From Membranipora membranacea (Eukaryota; Bryozoa; Gymnolaemata; Cheilostomatida; Membraniporidae): a stretch of 64,000 nucleotides of DNA. The stretch is taken from NCBI GenBank assembly GCA_914767715.1, contig OU612067.1:19537001-19601000 (forward strand). The letters run 5' to 3'. Positions 14,433 through 27,221 of the stretch are shown piece after piece (the first letter of the stretch is position 1; the number at the start of each line of letters is the position of its first letter). The notes beneath the pieces were generated by a model. That model had not been told where the DNA came from, did no database searches, and saw only the letters and a list, made by a program, of their open reading frames with translations. A program made the translations under genes and the position numbers.

Positions 14433-17400
14433 ATGTCAGCACGATCACGAAAACTCTTCTCAGCGGCTGAAATTATTGAGGAGGAAAGAAATAATCCTGG
14501 CGTAGCGTAAGTCATCTACTATTTGTGTATCACTTTGATATAGTTGAAAAATCTTTTGTTGATTATTGTACAAATATAGTGTTTATCAATAGTGATCCAG
14601 TCCTCTGGTCTCCATCACAACACACTGGATTGTTCTCACTTTTCAACATGTATGTTAGCAAGGAGCAATAACAGGTTATTCTCGATTTTAACAAGCATGT
14701 TAACTTGGTGGTAAAATATTCCTTTGAAACTTACATATCTATGTCAGAAGTCAAGGGGTAAATCTTATTACATGTAGGCTCCATGACATTTTGTGTATTA
14801 TGATATTTGCAGGCCTTTAAAATCTAAGAAGGCAAGTACGAGCGCTAAGGAGTTCCACCTAGACAAGTTGTTTGACGAGGTGTATGGCACAAAAGAAAAC
14901 GAGGCAAAATCGAAAAAGAGAGGGAAGGTCTCATTTTCAACTGTAAACCGTATTCCGAAGGCCATTCCCAATTCTATATGTAGTAAGCTTTACAATATCG
15001 ATGGGACATATGTGATGCAGCACATCAAAACCCGGCATTTGCAATGGGAAAAGGATTTTGAGTTATCTATTGCATGTTATAGCTCAGGTTCCAGCTTTAA
15101 ATTGGTACCATCATTTTGATTTTAGTTTAATTACAACCATATCTAGAGCAATTTTTGCGGCTGGTGTCTCAGGATTTCTAGAACCGGCAATTGTTGGGAA
15201 TTCAAGGATGAAGTTGAGCTTAGTACAAATCTGTGAGGTATTATTGTGGACGCTCAGTCAGACCATAGCAACGTGGTTAGATCTGAATACGAGGCGGTAA
15301 ACTTTGGTGTCAAATTCAGCCTAAGGTTATACCGAAAAAGATCATGTTTGTGCTGGAATATTGAGTTAGGGTAGGGTGTTTGAAATTATTCAAGTTAGGA
15401 CAGTGGCAATTCAGGATGTATGCTGCCCAGTCGAGTTTTTGTATCACCACGTTAGGATTTGGCTTAAAAATATTTTGCAAAAATGGTTTTCAGTATAGTT
15501 TTGTGAATCTCCCCATGCAAAACCTTCTCATGAACAGAATATTATCATAACTTCAGAATAAACTGCGTTTTGCATTATCATCATTTTAGGCCGTAAAGAA
15601 AGCTACATTCATGTACTCACATATCAAGCTTCAATATAGCATCCTTGATGACTTCAATTGGTTCTACAATTGAGGCCTTTTATCAACTCTCCCCATGCGG
15701 ACAAAATTTCCGAGGCAGTTGCCTGTTTCTTTGTACATACACTACACACTAACTAGTACTCACTAAGTTTCCATATTGTTTTTCAGAATCCACACCCCAC
15801 ACCAAGAAAACCAATCTTACCAGCAAACCACTTAACCAACAGATAACAAAGTCAACAGAACCCAAACTCCTCTGTGGTAAGTGGTTTTGTATTGATAGAG
15901 TATGATACGTCAAGGATACATTACAGGCAGTTATATTAGCGTTTACAATATGAATCTTGCTTTTGGGGATCTCTCCTTCAACTGTGCACGTTTTCCAAAG
16001 ACCATGCCTGATTACAAATGGGGTAAACTGTCTGATACTTATGATAAATATATGTACTGTCTTAGCTATTCTTATGGGTTTGATCTTGTGAAACTGGTAA
16101 GTACACAGGTTTGGTAGGATAGTGGGTGGGACATGGATGAAGTTGGGACTGTGCCATTCCAGGATGCAGGGATCGATTTCTAGAAGAATGAAACAATGCC
16201 GCCCAACTAAGTTTCTATCACCAAAATGAGGAGTTTGTTTAATTTAATTTTCCACATATTATTTAGGTATGGTTATGCTCACACCATGCAGAATTAATTA
16301 CTTGTGGTTTGTAGTATTTATTCCGAGTGGAGAAATATTTCATTATTTCTCCTGATCTTATGAAATAAAGCAGGTTGGTAGATCTGGACACGGGGAGCAG
16401 GGTCGGTTTTGAATTAATGATGTTAAAAGGAATCAACTTTGTAAAATGGTTAATGATAACTATTCTATATGTAGCCGCCAGCAGGAACAGTGTGTTTCGG
16501 TTGCTGTTTTAAGTTTTCGAATAATTTAAAAAAAGATCATTATTGCCTTTTTTGGCTAAATATTCGATGAAACATTGAACACATAGTGATAAATCATGTC
16601 TAGATGTTTTAACAGGTCTATGTTTTCTATGGCCTTCTCCTGAAACGAATCTTGCAGCTGAGTAAATTAAAAGTGTCTATTCACAATTTAAGCTATGATA
16701 TAGCATTCTTGATGACTACTATTGTTTCTGTATTTAGGACCTATTTTCAACCCTCTTTCACCATAATCAACAAAATCTAGTCTATAATGACAAATGATTC
16801 CAAGGGAGTTGCCTGTTACTTTTGTACACACTACACAGTAACTAGTACTTATTAAGTTTTCCTATTGTTTCGCAGATTCCACACTCTACACCAATAATAC
16901 CACCAGCAAAGCAGTAAACCAGCAGCAGATACAAGAGTCGGCAGCACCTAAACCCCTCTGTGGTATGTGTTTTAATATGATATGTTAAAAACCTAATGCT
17001 GTCAATTCGATAACCTGCCTAACTAGCCAACCAAATATATTTCAGCTCTTCCCCATTGCAAAGTATGGCATCACTGAAACACAAGGGCTTTCTCCGAAAA
17101 CATTTGGTCTTGTGTCGTTTTACAAACGAAGGGTAGGGCTCTGTGACACAGTTACAAACTAAGAAACTACAATTCAAAATATAATGTATGTTTTGAAGGA
17201 AGCGGTCTCTCACGCCTGATAAATGATACATATATATATTTATGAATATATATAACTATATATGTACATTTGTTGTTCACCACAGGATGGGACATTTGAG
17301 TGGTCTGATCATCCTCTGGAGCCATTGACCTACGGGTAATGAACCACCCCTATCTCGATTTCACAGATATTAACTGCATCCTTTATACCAGAAAATGTTA

Positions 17401-20400
17401 AGGCTCTGTCATTGATGTCCGCTACTATTGATTTATTCTCCATGATGAATATTTTTTCTAGTTTCCACTCCGCATAGCAGTACCAGTGGTTATAGCTTGT
17501 CTTCTTCTCAGCGCAAATCGTCGAGTGATAACCTGTCTTGCACAGATATCTGTGAGTATTGTTGTAATAGCGCCACTTAGAGGTTTGGTTGCTAGAGAAC
17601 CTAGAAACTGGCTGATATATCTCTTTCCCTTACCCTATAAACTCATCTTATGTTGTGATTTTAATGTTCTGTCCATTCAACAACTCAAGAACTAAGGATA
17701 TTGCTGAAAACATCTCGTAGTTTGAGGGTCCACACCATAATTATTTTGAATTGCTCCTAAGACTTTCAATTGTTAATAGTCATGATACCATGTTAGAAAC
17801 CCCTTAAATGAGATTTTTCTCTGAGGGTCAACAGCCTTTGTACTGATGTGCCATAGGAGCTACTTTGGTCGGATGCCCTGCCTGACAGTACCATATTGAG
17901 ACCTCGTGTATAACAGACACATTGTATCATTAAGATTTACAATAGTTTTAAACCAGGTGTGATAGTATTACTCGTTTTCCCTATATTATCATTATCGTAC
18001 TATAATTCATAATATAATGTTACATTGTAGCGTCAATAGGTAGTTTTGGGGACACCTCCAGACCAGCATACCCAGACCATATTGATTGTCAAGCAAAGAT
18101 CAACGGACTAGGTAGGTTCAGCGTTCATATACTATACCACACCGTACTGTACCACTCCACCCCGCACCACACCGCACCACACCGCACCACACCACAGCAT
18201 ACCACAGTTCACTGTTGCTTGCACTACGGACATAAATAGGTTAAACTATTGTACCTGCCTTAGCTTCAGTCACCACAATGTAGGTTTAAGCAATGAACAT
18301 AACAGTTTAGTTCATTGGCCATCGTACCTTTAACCTCACTTCTCTTACCTACAAACAACATGAAAGAAGAGCTGCCCTAGCTGCTTCTAGCTTGAAAAAA
18401 CGGTGTTTTTATTTCAGCCAAGATTATAACATCATTATCAACAAACAACAACGCAAGAAAGCTAACAAAAGAGGATTTCTCTATTGGAAGGAAAGTGTAT
18501 GGGGTCCTCCACGAAGAGTTTGATGGCAACGAGAGGTATGTACTTATATTATATTTGATATTTACTTTGATACTTCTATATTGTCTCTACATACCAAGCC
18601 TCTGTGGGTAGCAAAAAGAAGTTTCAGCACCAAAATCAACTCTTGAAAGTGTTCACATATAAACCTCATGAAGTTGATTGTTGCAACACCCAGGGCAATT
18701 CATGAATACTGATTTTGTTTCAATACCCCATCTTTCCATTGCATTGTCTCAATGTATGAGGTTGTTTTCCCAAAATGTTGGATTTGGATTGGATTGGGTT
18801 TATTTCATTCTGTCATCATCAAAGACGGTGGTTTTGAATGCAATGCGGTGGTGTGACATGTGTGGTGAAAAAGTTTTAAAAAAAGCAACTATAAGGTTAT
18901 TCCTTCTATATCAATCTGTTGTCATGGTAATTCATGAAAAAGCTCTTACGTCCTTTTTTTCAGTACGACATAGCTTGGGTCTGAAAATACATTTAGCTAG
19001 AGAAGTTATTCGGGTAAAATTAATCAATAAAATGAGGGTGTGCCTCGTTAGCAACGATCTTAAGAAATGAGCATAGAACATGTCAAAAATGAAGACAAGG
19101 CAGATCTTTGGATCTTTTCTAGCTGGAATGGCATAGCCCAGTATTGATCTGATGATAGTAAAATAAAACATCGATAATCCCTGCTAGTCTAAACCAATAG
19201 TCTTATGTAACTTCATTGGGAAAAAGTATAGAGCTACACTTTGTAACTAAAGATCTACACGTTTGTTTAGTGATAGCTTTTTTTTCAAAACTCCAAGGAA
19301 TTTTGTGTAGGCATTAGGGGACACTGAGCGATTATCAATCACTACATATTGTTCATACTTTAACCTATAGCTAAATTTGGTGTTCATGACCTCAGGCTTT
19401 TCAGAATTCAGCTGCATGTTATAATAAGCGGCCTGTGGTTGTGTCGTTAATACTGAGGCCGCTGACGTGTGGCTGAGGTTAACACTAGAGGTTTAAAACG
19501 TTGTACCGTCACATATTTCATGTGGTTAAAGCCATCCGCAGACAGGCTGTTGGAATACAAGAGCCATAGAATTGGTCCTGTTTGGTACCTGAGGAGCGCC
19601 AACCTTGGTGCTAATGTACCGTGACTTCTCTTTACCAAGTCCGAGCCCCCAGACTTCCCCCCTGCCGAAAAGTAAGATATAAGTGAGATGATAAGAGGGT
19701 TTGAACTTGTATCCTTCCAATTTCTTGATGGGCACAGCAGGTTGCGGTCGATCGAATGCCTCAATAAAGTCCAAGGTGGCATTTTGAATGTACTTTACAT
19801 TTGAGTTGTCAAGCTCTGATGTGGAATCATCATGCAGTTTGATCAAGGCGTCGACTGTCCCAGTGTGCGGCTGGTAACAAACTGTCTTCATGACTATACT
19901 ATTATCATGTGTATCTCCGATCGTTAGAGTCAATTTAGTACAGGTACCTAACATGTACCCACTCCTAATAAGTAAAATTAACTTGGGTCGTCACACCAAC
20001 TTCCTTGTGATGGTACTCATGCTAAGAGAACTAGTTCACTCTCTATCGATCAGAGATTTTCATTCTCACGTGATCAGTGTGGGCTGGCAAGCAAGCTGTG
20101 ATGGCTCTATTACTTCTGCGAATTTGGATCTCATATTGTTTATTATTACCTCCTCAGAAAGCTTTCCCAGGTGAAACAATATTGACACTGGCCGATAGCC
20201 TTTGTAATTGGACGGGCAAGCAACCTTAGGGATTTGTCGGCTTTGCATTCTCTTCCCTTTATTTGGAAATTCTGATGCAAACAGCATCCAATTTAATATA
20301 TCATTAGGAGGCAAGCAACCCATCTTCTTTACCTTCCACTGAGACACATGTTGGAAAGTCTTCAGATGATGTTGACTTCCCAACATCCAACTTGTTCATG

Positions 20401-22106
20401 AGATGTTTAGTTTCACCAAGACTTAGAGGCTCTGAATGCATGTCATACTCCAGTATTCGAACAGATGATTTAGTTTACCACAGAATAAAGAGGTTCTCAT
20501 TACACTGGCTTCTGTTGTAGAAAGCCTGTCTGCACGGTTTGTTTCCTTAGGATCTATCACTGATTTAAATTTTGAACACCACTCTATAGTTTTCTGGTTT
20601 TCATTCAGTTTATTTCTTATTAATGCCCTTTTACTGCCTCTGATACTACGTTGTACCAAAGCATGCAAAACTTTCCAGATCTTGCATCTCTTTTTGAATG
20701 CCTTATCCCTGGCTCTAATGAGCTTTTCTATGGCAGTAGAAATCGAAAGTGGCCTGTCCGTTTTATTTTCTAAGTGCGATAAGGGCAACGTTTATCCAGA
20801 ATGTTGTCAATAATTGAATGATTTAATTCTTTGAATTGAAATAAGCTGGTGCGGTCAAGTGAGAAAGATAAAATAACTCCTTACCATGCTCATAAGCAAA
20901 GATATTTTATTCTGTCTTGAGTAAGTTAACTTTGTTCTACATAAATACTCAATTTATTTTGTGGTTCTTTGGTTCTGTTTGATTATTGAGAGCCTCTCTT
21001 TCCAGCTTCCAGTCAGAGAATAATACCAGAGTAGGACTTCTCTTCACTGATGCCATGATGGCAAGAGGCTACTCGAAAGCTGACAGCTTGACCATCTCGA
21101 AGATGTCCTACAGAAGGATCCAACAGAGCTGTAGGGTCAAGTCGGAAAGAGAGATTTCGAGGGAGAGAGTTAATAAAAAGAAACATCTGGTAAGACAAGG
21201 GGTCTCCCAAATTTGATATATTATCATTGTATCATTGAGGCTGGAAGATTAACAAAACATCAGTGTACACTAGAAGCATTGCTGCTGACCCATTGGGTTT
21301 CTTGTTTGTTTTGCAGCACTTAAAAATATAGGAATATATGGGTTGGTTGGCAACGTTTGTATACAGGGATGAATTGGGAATTTCTATTCAATAAATTGAT
21401 GACAATACCTCCAGGTATTCCCAAGAAAATGATACATATACCTAATGCATTTGACTCCAAAACAAGATTTCTGAAACAAATTATAAATGCTACTTTATAG
21501 AAGCTTGAAAGTCGAAAAAGGGCACAACTGCCAGAAGAGGGTGAACTTTTTCCGTTGGTGTATGAGCTTATGAGCTCGGAGGATGAAACAGAAGTGGTCA
21601 GGCTAACATTTATATCTGATAATGCAGCAAGACACATCAAAGAGGTAAATGGTTGATATTTCTGCTGCTTAGTTTCACAATATTCAGGGTATACTCTCTA
21701 CTAACTGATATATATGTAGACAACAAAATTGAACATTTTTCTAATAAGAGCTACCTCTACCGTATAAGATTTTCGGCAGTCATAGTGTTGTTGGATAAGA
21801 GTTCAACTCATATAACAGTGTGAATGTTCATACCCAGAGAGTGGAGAATGAAAACCATGATGAACGCCCGAAACTCGTAGTTGATGGACTGCGTTGGGAT
21901 TTGAACCTGCATGCTGAAGGAAAGGCGCTCTAACCAACTGAGCCACCCCCCACTCTTGAACATGTACCTATTATTCATATCGGTTTGTTCTCTTTCAGCT
22001 CGACAGAAGACGAGGTGTCATGTGCCTCAAACAAGAGAAACTTTCGAAAAGAGTACCTTCTCTTAAGATCTGGAACAACAACTGTGTTGTGAAGCCTGAT
22101 ATTTAA
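14433..22106 (+). CDS. unidentified lysine/serine-rich protein, ten exons, 381 aa
   Basis: Exons: 14433-14506, 14813-14982, 15787-15876, 16876-16962, 17462-17551, 18031-18111, 18418-18535, 21006-21189, 21501-21644, 21999-22106. Every junction has GT-AG borders and agreeing phase, giving 381 codons plus stop. The ATG sits in a good context (AGCCATGTCAG). The N-terminus reads SRKLFSAAEIIEEERN, then a basic Lys/Ser-rich segment, three related 29-30-residue Ser/Thr-rich exons, a folded-looking region (RKLTKEDFSIGRKVYGVLHE; VGLLFTDAMMARGYSKADS), a charged helix-prone stretch, and a C-terminus with ELMSSEDE...IKELDRRR. I do not recognise the family. The MSSE...LDRR layout recalls C-termini of transposon-associated proteins in invertebrates (recollection only). 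An AATAAA at 22196-22201 suits the 3' end. An in-frame acceptor just before the ATG leaves open that it is the 3' part of the transposase gene. Confidence 0.75.
15300..16965 (+). repeat. tandem duplication of an exon plus intron (about 1.09 kb unit)
   Basis: The segment ending at exon 15787-15876 and that ending at 16876-16962 align over exon and upstream intron. Shared blocks include the acceptor region (TAACTAGTACT then AAGTTT...TATTGTTT), the text near 15650/16700 (TATAGCATCCTTGATGACT against TATAGCATTCTTGATGACT) and near 15410/16160. The repeat period is 1,089 bp. The second exon is one codon shorter. A third related exon follows at 17462-17551. Confidence 0.8.
18130..18205. repeat. CACACCGCAC-type short tandem repeat
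   Basis: Imperfect reiteration of a roughly 10-bp ACCACACCGC unit within an intron of the unidentified gene. Confidence 0.8.
19440..20800 (-). mobile_element. LINE relic (reverse transcriptase N-terminal half), antisense in intron
   Basis: Minus-strand frames carry typical non-LTR reverse-transcriptase text in order: a basic helix region (RARDKAFKKR, about 20710), YKGYRPVSILFHLGKLSEE (about 20200), TVDALIKLHDD (about 19855) and LDFIEAFDR (about 19760), then a degraded GAPQ block (about 19600). Frames shift between pieces and the catalytic YxDD region is not seen, so it is a dead fragment. The order suggests a CR1/L2/Jockey-like LINE. An unrelated repeat of about 200 bp has inserted at 19880-20085. 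Confidence 0.75.
19885..20090. repeat. dispersed repeat, first copy (inside LINE relic)
   Basis: Shares blocks such as CTATTATCATG, GTACCTAAC.TGTACCC, TGTGATGGTACTCATG and CACGTGATCAGTGTG (or close variants) with 57205-57415, in the same orientation. The flanks GGCTGGTAA and GGCTGGCAA look like a target duplication of about 9 bp in the LINE. Confidence 0.65.
21830..21955 (-). repeat. tRNA-derived SINE
   Basis: On the minus strand it begins with a tRNA-like head: A-box-like GTGGCTCAGTTGGTTAG and B-box GGTTCAAATCC. A non-tRNA body of about 60 bp follows. The head does not fold as an intact tRNA gene and the body marks it as a SINE. Confidence 0.65.
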
Positions 22107-23975
22107 TGTTTTGTTTATGTTGCTGTTAATTTTTTATTTAGCTTAGTCTGACTATGTATCATCAAAGAGCTTTGTGCAGGTATCATCTATTCTACAATAA
22201 ATATCTTCAACTTGATGCCTGAGAATGCCGACTTAGACCAGTAATTTTGTCGCGAACTCCCCGCTTAGATCATGATAGCACAAGAGTTGCCCCCTCCTTC
22301 AAAAACAGAAGACAATTCTTTGAGCTTATTGGTGATTTGTTATTAAAAACAGTTGATAGTCAAAAGCGAAATGATGTTGCTGGGCATCCACAACCGAAAA
22401 CTGTGCCTATAGAATTTTGTTCTCAATAGTAAATAGGCGTTCATTGTCTTACTATTAGGTTTTGTGATAAATACCTGGAAAATCACTCATTCAATGGACA
22501 ATTAGCATGTGCAAGTGAGTACTTGGGTGAAAGCGTTCCCTTGAACGCAAGCACTCGTTCAATTCCTGATGGTACGCTCTATCTTCAAATGATCAGAGCA
22601 GATATGACTGAGGAAGGCAAAATATAGTCACATGACTATTCTGCCAGCTGAAAGTGAATTCTAGTTTCCCTCATTTGGCATTGTTGACTTTCCGTTCAGG
22701 CATTCCAAAGGGTAAGTTGAATCATTTTAACAGCAAACTGATTTTTAATATTTATGCAGATATGTCAACTTGGTGGGTCACATGACATCAGGTTATGTTC
22801 TATTGATTTGATTTCTCGAAACAGACAGCTATTTATTAAGAACATGTATTTTGTCTCATTTTCAGGACACGATGCTACCGGTACATGTTATGATAGACAG
22901 TCAGCGGTGTAGCAGTTTAGAAACGCACCTATGATGAATATGGATTACGGTTTTATTACAGTCCGGGAGTTTTATCTTTGGCTGACCAAACTCGTACTAT
23001 GAATAAGGAAGACCTGTCTGTGTGTGCCAGCAAGGAGCTGAATCTATCATTGGAGCGCAATAAGATGGATATTCTGTTTTTAGGACATATATGGTCAGCT
23101 GTGAGTTATTGTTCTATATTTGAAGGAAGCAGCTCAGTGGAATAAAATGCAGCAATAAATCGTTACAATAACAAAAATGAACAGTCTTGCAGTATGAATT
23201 CTGACTATGTTTGGTACCTAATACACTGTCACTCTGTATAATGTCAGTATTCATTCTTAGACCTTTCATTAATTAACCTCAGTACATGACAAGTAACTTG
23301 AAAATTTAACTGTACCCTGATCCTGGAAGACTTTTGTTTGTGAGGGTGAAGTTTACATGAGTTATCTTTATTAGAACGTAGTATAGGTGGTCTTGTCATT
23401 ACATAGAAACACATTACATGTAAAATCAAGCCTATTATATTATATTGTCATACACTGTGAAGGCTCATTCTATAACAACACAATAGTGAATGTAATTTAT
23501 TTAGCAGGCAGGTTTAATTAAATGATAATGGAAAGCTGGTTGGTTCATTGTAAATGGGTCAAATCTCGACAATTCTAGAATTGTACAGAATTGTCAGACA
23601 ATTCAGGGGTATGAAACGCAGTGTGATGTGTTTTGGTACATATCTAAGACACAAAGAAAATATATTAGATTTGACTGCAATATTGCAGAGGTTTTGAGTT
23701 GTAATAACTTAAAAATCTCCCTTTCCCCTCTCAAATGCAATACTAAAACAGGACTGTGCTAAAACTATTTCCTAATTTTTTTTGCGTTATTTTTCTGACT
23801 CCTAATACGGCCATCCGTCAAAATCATATTGTGGAAGTTGGCAAAGCGCAATAACAACAAAAGGCATACTGTCGTTCTGAGTTGCTGTGGTAAATGCTAT
23901 GCGAAAGACTATTTTTGTGATTAAGTTCTAGTTATCTACCCCTGAGTATATTTTGTCATTTTCATCATTATGTAG
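22107..23975. other. gene-poor interval with one candidate exon
   Basis: Holds the 3' UTR of the preceding gene (to about 22215), then mostly unassigned sequence. A strong-looking exon at 22962-23100 (+) has acceptor TTTTATTACAG and donor GTGAGT. It reads 46 open codons (including VLSLADQTRTMNKEDLSVCA). It may be an upstream exon of the Sushi receptor, but its end phase does not match the next exon at 23976, so another exon would be needed. No signal-peptide exon was located. Confidence 0.4.
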
Positions 23976-26900
23976 GTAGAGATATGACTGATATAAAGCA
24001 AACTGCCATATTCTGTGAGTCATCTACTGATGAAAATAGCATCAACTTTGAGAGTGAGGATACAGTCAATGAAGGTGCTATCCTCATGCCTGCCACATAT
24101 GGGAATAAAAGTGATCCGGAAATATGTAAGGTGACCATAAGAGGACTCAGAAACGTTCTCACTGTCTTCAACCAACCATCACAGACTGAATGCAGCAAGT
24201 GGGCCGTGTTTGAAAAATAACATAATAGACAACAACAAAGAGGAGGGAGCATGCTCAGAACAGAGGGTATTCTCCAATGGTGTGTGTGAAGTTACATTAG
24301 AAGTGGGAAAACAACTCCAGCCAGGCTTTATTATTAAGTTCCAAGGTTAGTCTCTGGATAAAGGTTTTGTTAAAAATGTATCCTCAATAGTCTTTTAATG
24401 CGTGCTTATATAACACTTAGAACATAACCAAAGTGTACAACAAATACTAATTCTTGTGCTTTTATGGGGTTGGTGGATTTAAGAAATATTGGAGTTTCCT
24501 AATAATATTTTTGAATTTATTTTATTTGCTTCTTTTTCCAGTTTACCCAGAATTTAGAATGACCAGATTGTATCCAACTATAATTGATGCAAAGAAACAT
24601 CCAGAAGGCTATATAACTGACTACACCTCAAAAACTGGAGGCAGGACAAGTGACAAATCAAGTGACATATATATGGATATTGTAAATCTACCTACGGCCG
24701 CCACAGTCATCTTTAACTTGGAGGTAGTCAATATGGAGACATCAGAAGATCCTTACTTCTCCATGAAAACCGAATATGATGGTACTTCTGAGTATGTTAT
24801 TCATAACAACACATCATTTGAAAATCTGACTAAGAGAATCTCAGGCAACTGTCCCCTAAGAATCATGTACACATTGAGAGATCCATCGAAAGCAGGAGAA
24901 TACGTGCGTGTGAAATATATAGGTATGTTAATTGGTTCTAAACTGGCTTGATAGACAGCTTAAACAGTCAGCGTTCTTTAACTATCGCCTAACATTGCCA
25001 CCAACAAATGTGTCTTAGATAGTACCAGCTAAGATAACAACTAGCTGGTGTGAGATATCAGAATGTTTCGATCCCAGTAAAATGCTTGAGGCAAAAAGCT
25101 CTTGCATTTGCCATCTTGCGTGATTTCCATCTGCCACAGACTTTTGCGGTGCAGTAGCATTTTATATTTATGATAGCCGTTGGTTTTCAATATTAGCTCA
25201 ATCCTGCGATGACAAGATCCCACATTTGGCAGCATTGACACAAACTGGTCCTAACTCATCCATATACACAGCAACGTGTGTCTCGGGATATGAATTGCAA
25301 AACAAGGTAGAAAATTTCTTATGCCATAATTGGAAATTGACTCCTGTTCCAAAATGTGCTGAAGTGGTGATTGTGGCTCCTACAAGGACACCTCACCTAG
25401 CCATTGTTTCAACAGGTAAGCGTTATGACTTTATTAGTGGTGATAGCTCAGGATAAATTATCAATTAAACTGTATCTCGGATTAAGTGCCAGGAAGTTGC
25501 TACGGACAACAATACCATGTACCAGTATCATGGTTTGAATTAACTAATAATAAAAGTCAGGTCAAATCTGTCTCAAATAAAGCCAGAGTTGCCCTGTATA
25601 ATATTACAGAAATATACTAATAGAACTTTTCTTAGTAAAGACTAGAAGCGGTTAGTTTTGCCGCTGATATCTCTTTCAAAATTTTTCTAGAAGGAGGCAT
25701 TCGACATGAAGGAGGCCATACAACAGCTAACAAAAGTACAGGAGAAGAAAGTTCTGAGGAACCCCTGAACAAACTACAATACTACCACTACATTGTGATA
25801 TTTGGAGGACCTATTTCGCTAGTGATTCCATTCCTAGCCTGCTACTTATATAACATAAGATTAAGGTCAGTTTCCATACTGAACTGCTGGTTGTTTGGTC
25901 ATGCATGATATATATTTCACAAATCTAAGAAAAAATATCCCTCCGTGCATTGTAATTGCATTGCATTGTATAATGTAAACTTCGCGACAAGTACAACAAA
26001 GACAACCCTGAACTAGCCTAATAGATGCACTGCTTTATATTACAATCCTGCATCTTTTTTACAGATGTAAACAACTTGGTATTAACAGCGATGTGGAAAG
26101 TGCTCGACCCTTACCTACCCTACCAGAGCTACAAAGTAAGTGAGAAAAATCAACTACATCTACCTTGTATGAAAATCTGGCAGAAACTGCCTGAATTATG
26201 ACGGTTCTCTGGGCAGTGATGCCTGAACTTTATTGATTCACTGAATAGATATAAGGTAGGAAACCTTTCTATATACTTCCATAAACTTTCTGTATTTACA
26301 TTTTATTTATTTATTTATTTATTGAGATTTTCCTAGGGCGGTTAAAACACGAAAAATGTATATTTCAACTGATGTAATCAACAATTAAAACAAAAAATTA
26401 TGAAAAGAATTCTTTCAAAGCATAAATAAAATTAGATGGTACATCAGCTTTGTTTGGTAATGTCTATGCAATGATATGAGAATGTGTGTGTTCCTCGCCT
26501 CCTTAGGGATGAAAAGTCTTTGCAGCCCATATCATTCAAAAATCTTTCCAGCAAGTTTTTAGAAGAATACAGTGTTCGAAACAGATCGATTGAGCAGAAA
26601 TCACAAAGACATCTTGAGCTTTCTGTGTAAACTGTAGTTTCAATCTTGAATCCCTCACACAAATTCCTGCATGGAGTGATTCCTTTTCCTTTTCCTTTTG
26701 TGTTTGTCATAATATACTGATCTGGAACATGATGAGAAAAAGCTGATGTTATTAGTATAGAGACAAAATGTCTCCACACTAGTATAAAGATGAAATGACG
26801 TCGTCCTGGTATTAATTATGCCGGTGATGAACTTCATGTGTTTTTATTACGCCGATATAATTCAACTTTGCCCCAATAGGAACTTAGTTTCTGGTTTCCC

Positions 26901-27176
26901 GCGATAAGAATTTGCTACCTACCAGCTCTTTTTCCATCATCGCATGTCAAACTCCAGGCTGAAATGTGATGAATGTAAAGCACTATTGAAAGTGTAATCA
27001 GACTCAAAGCGTATCTATTCATTTTAAAATACTGTAAAATAATCAATGAATTAAGAGTGGTTAACCATCAATGAATGCAACTCTGGACTTTGATGGCTTA
27101 TATAGCACTTAAACATGGTTGATCCCAGCCCTAAGCCCCTTACGAATCAGTTGCCCATGACAATTGCATTCAAGCA

Positions 27177-27221
<45 letters not shown>

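Noticed and set aside
21870-21955. Possible functional tRNA gene (minus strand)
   Set aside because: A and B boxes are present, but a SINE body is attached and the acceptor stem does not pair convincingly.
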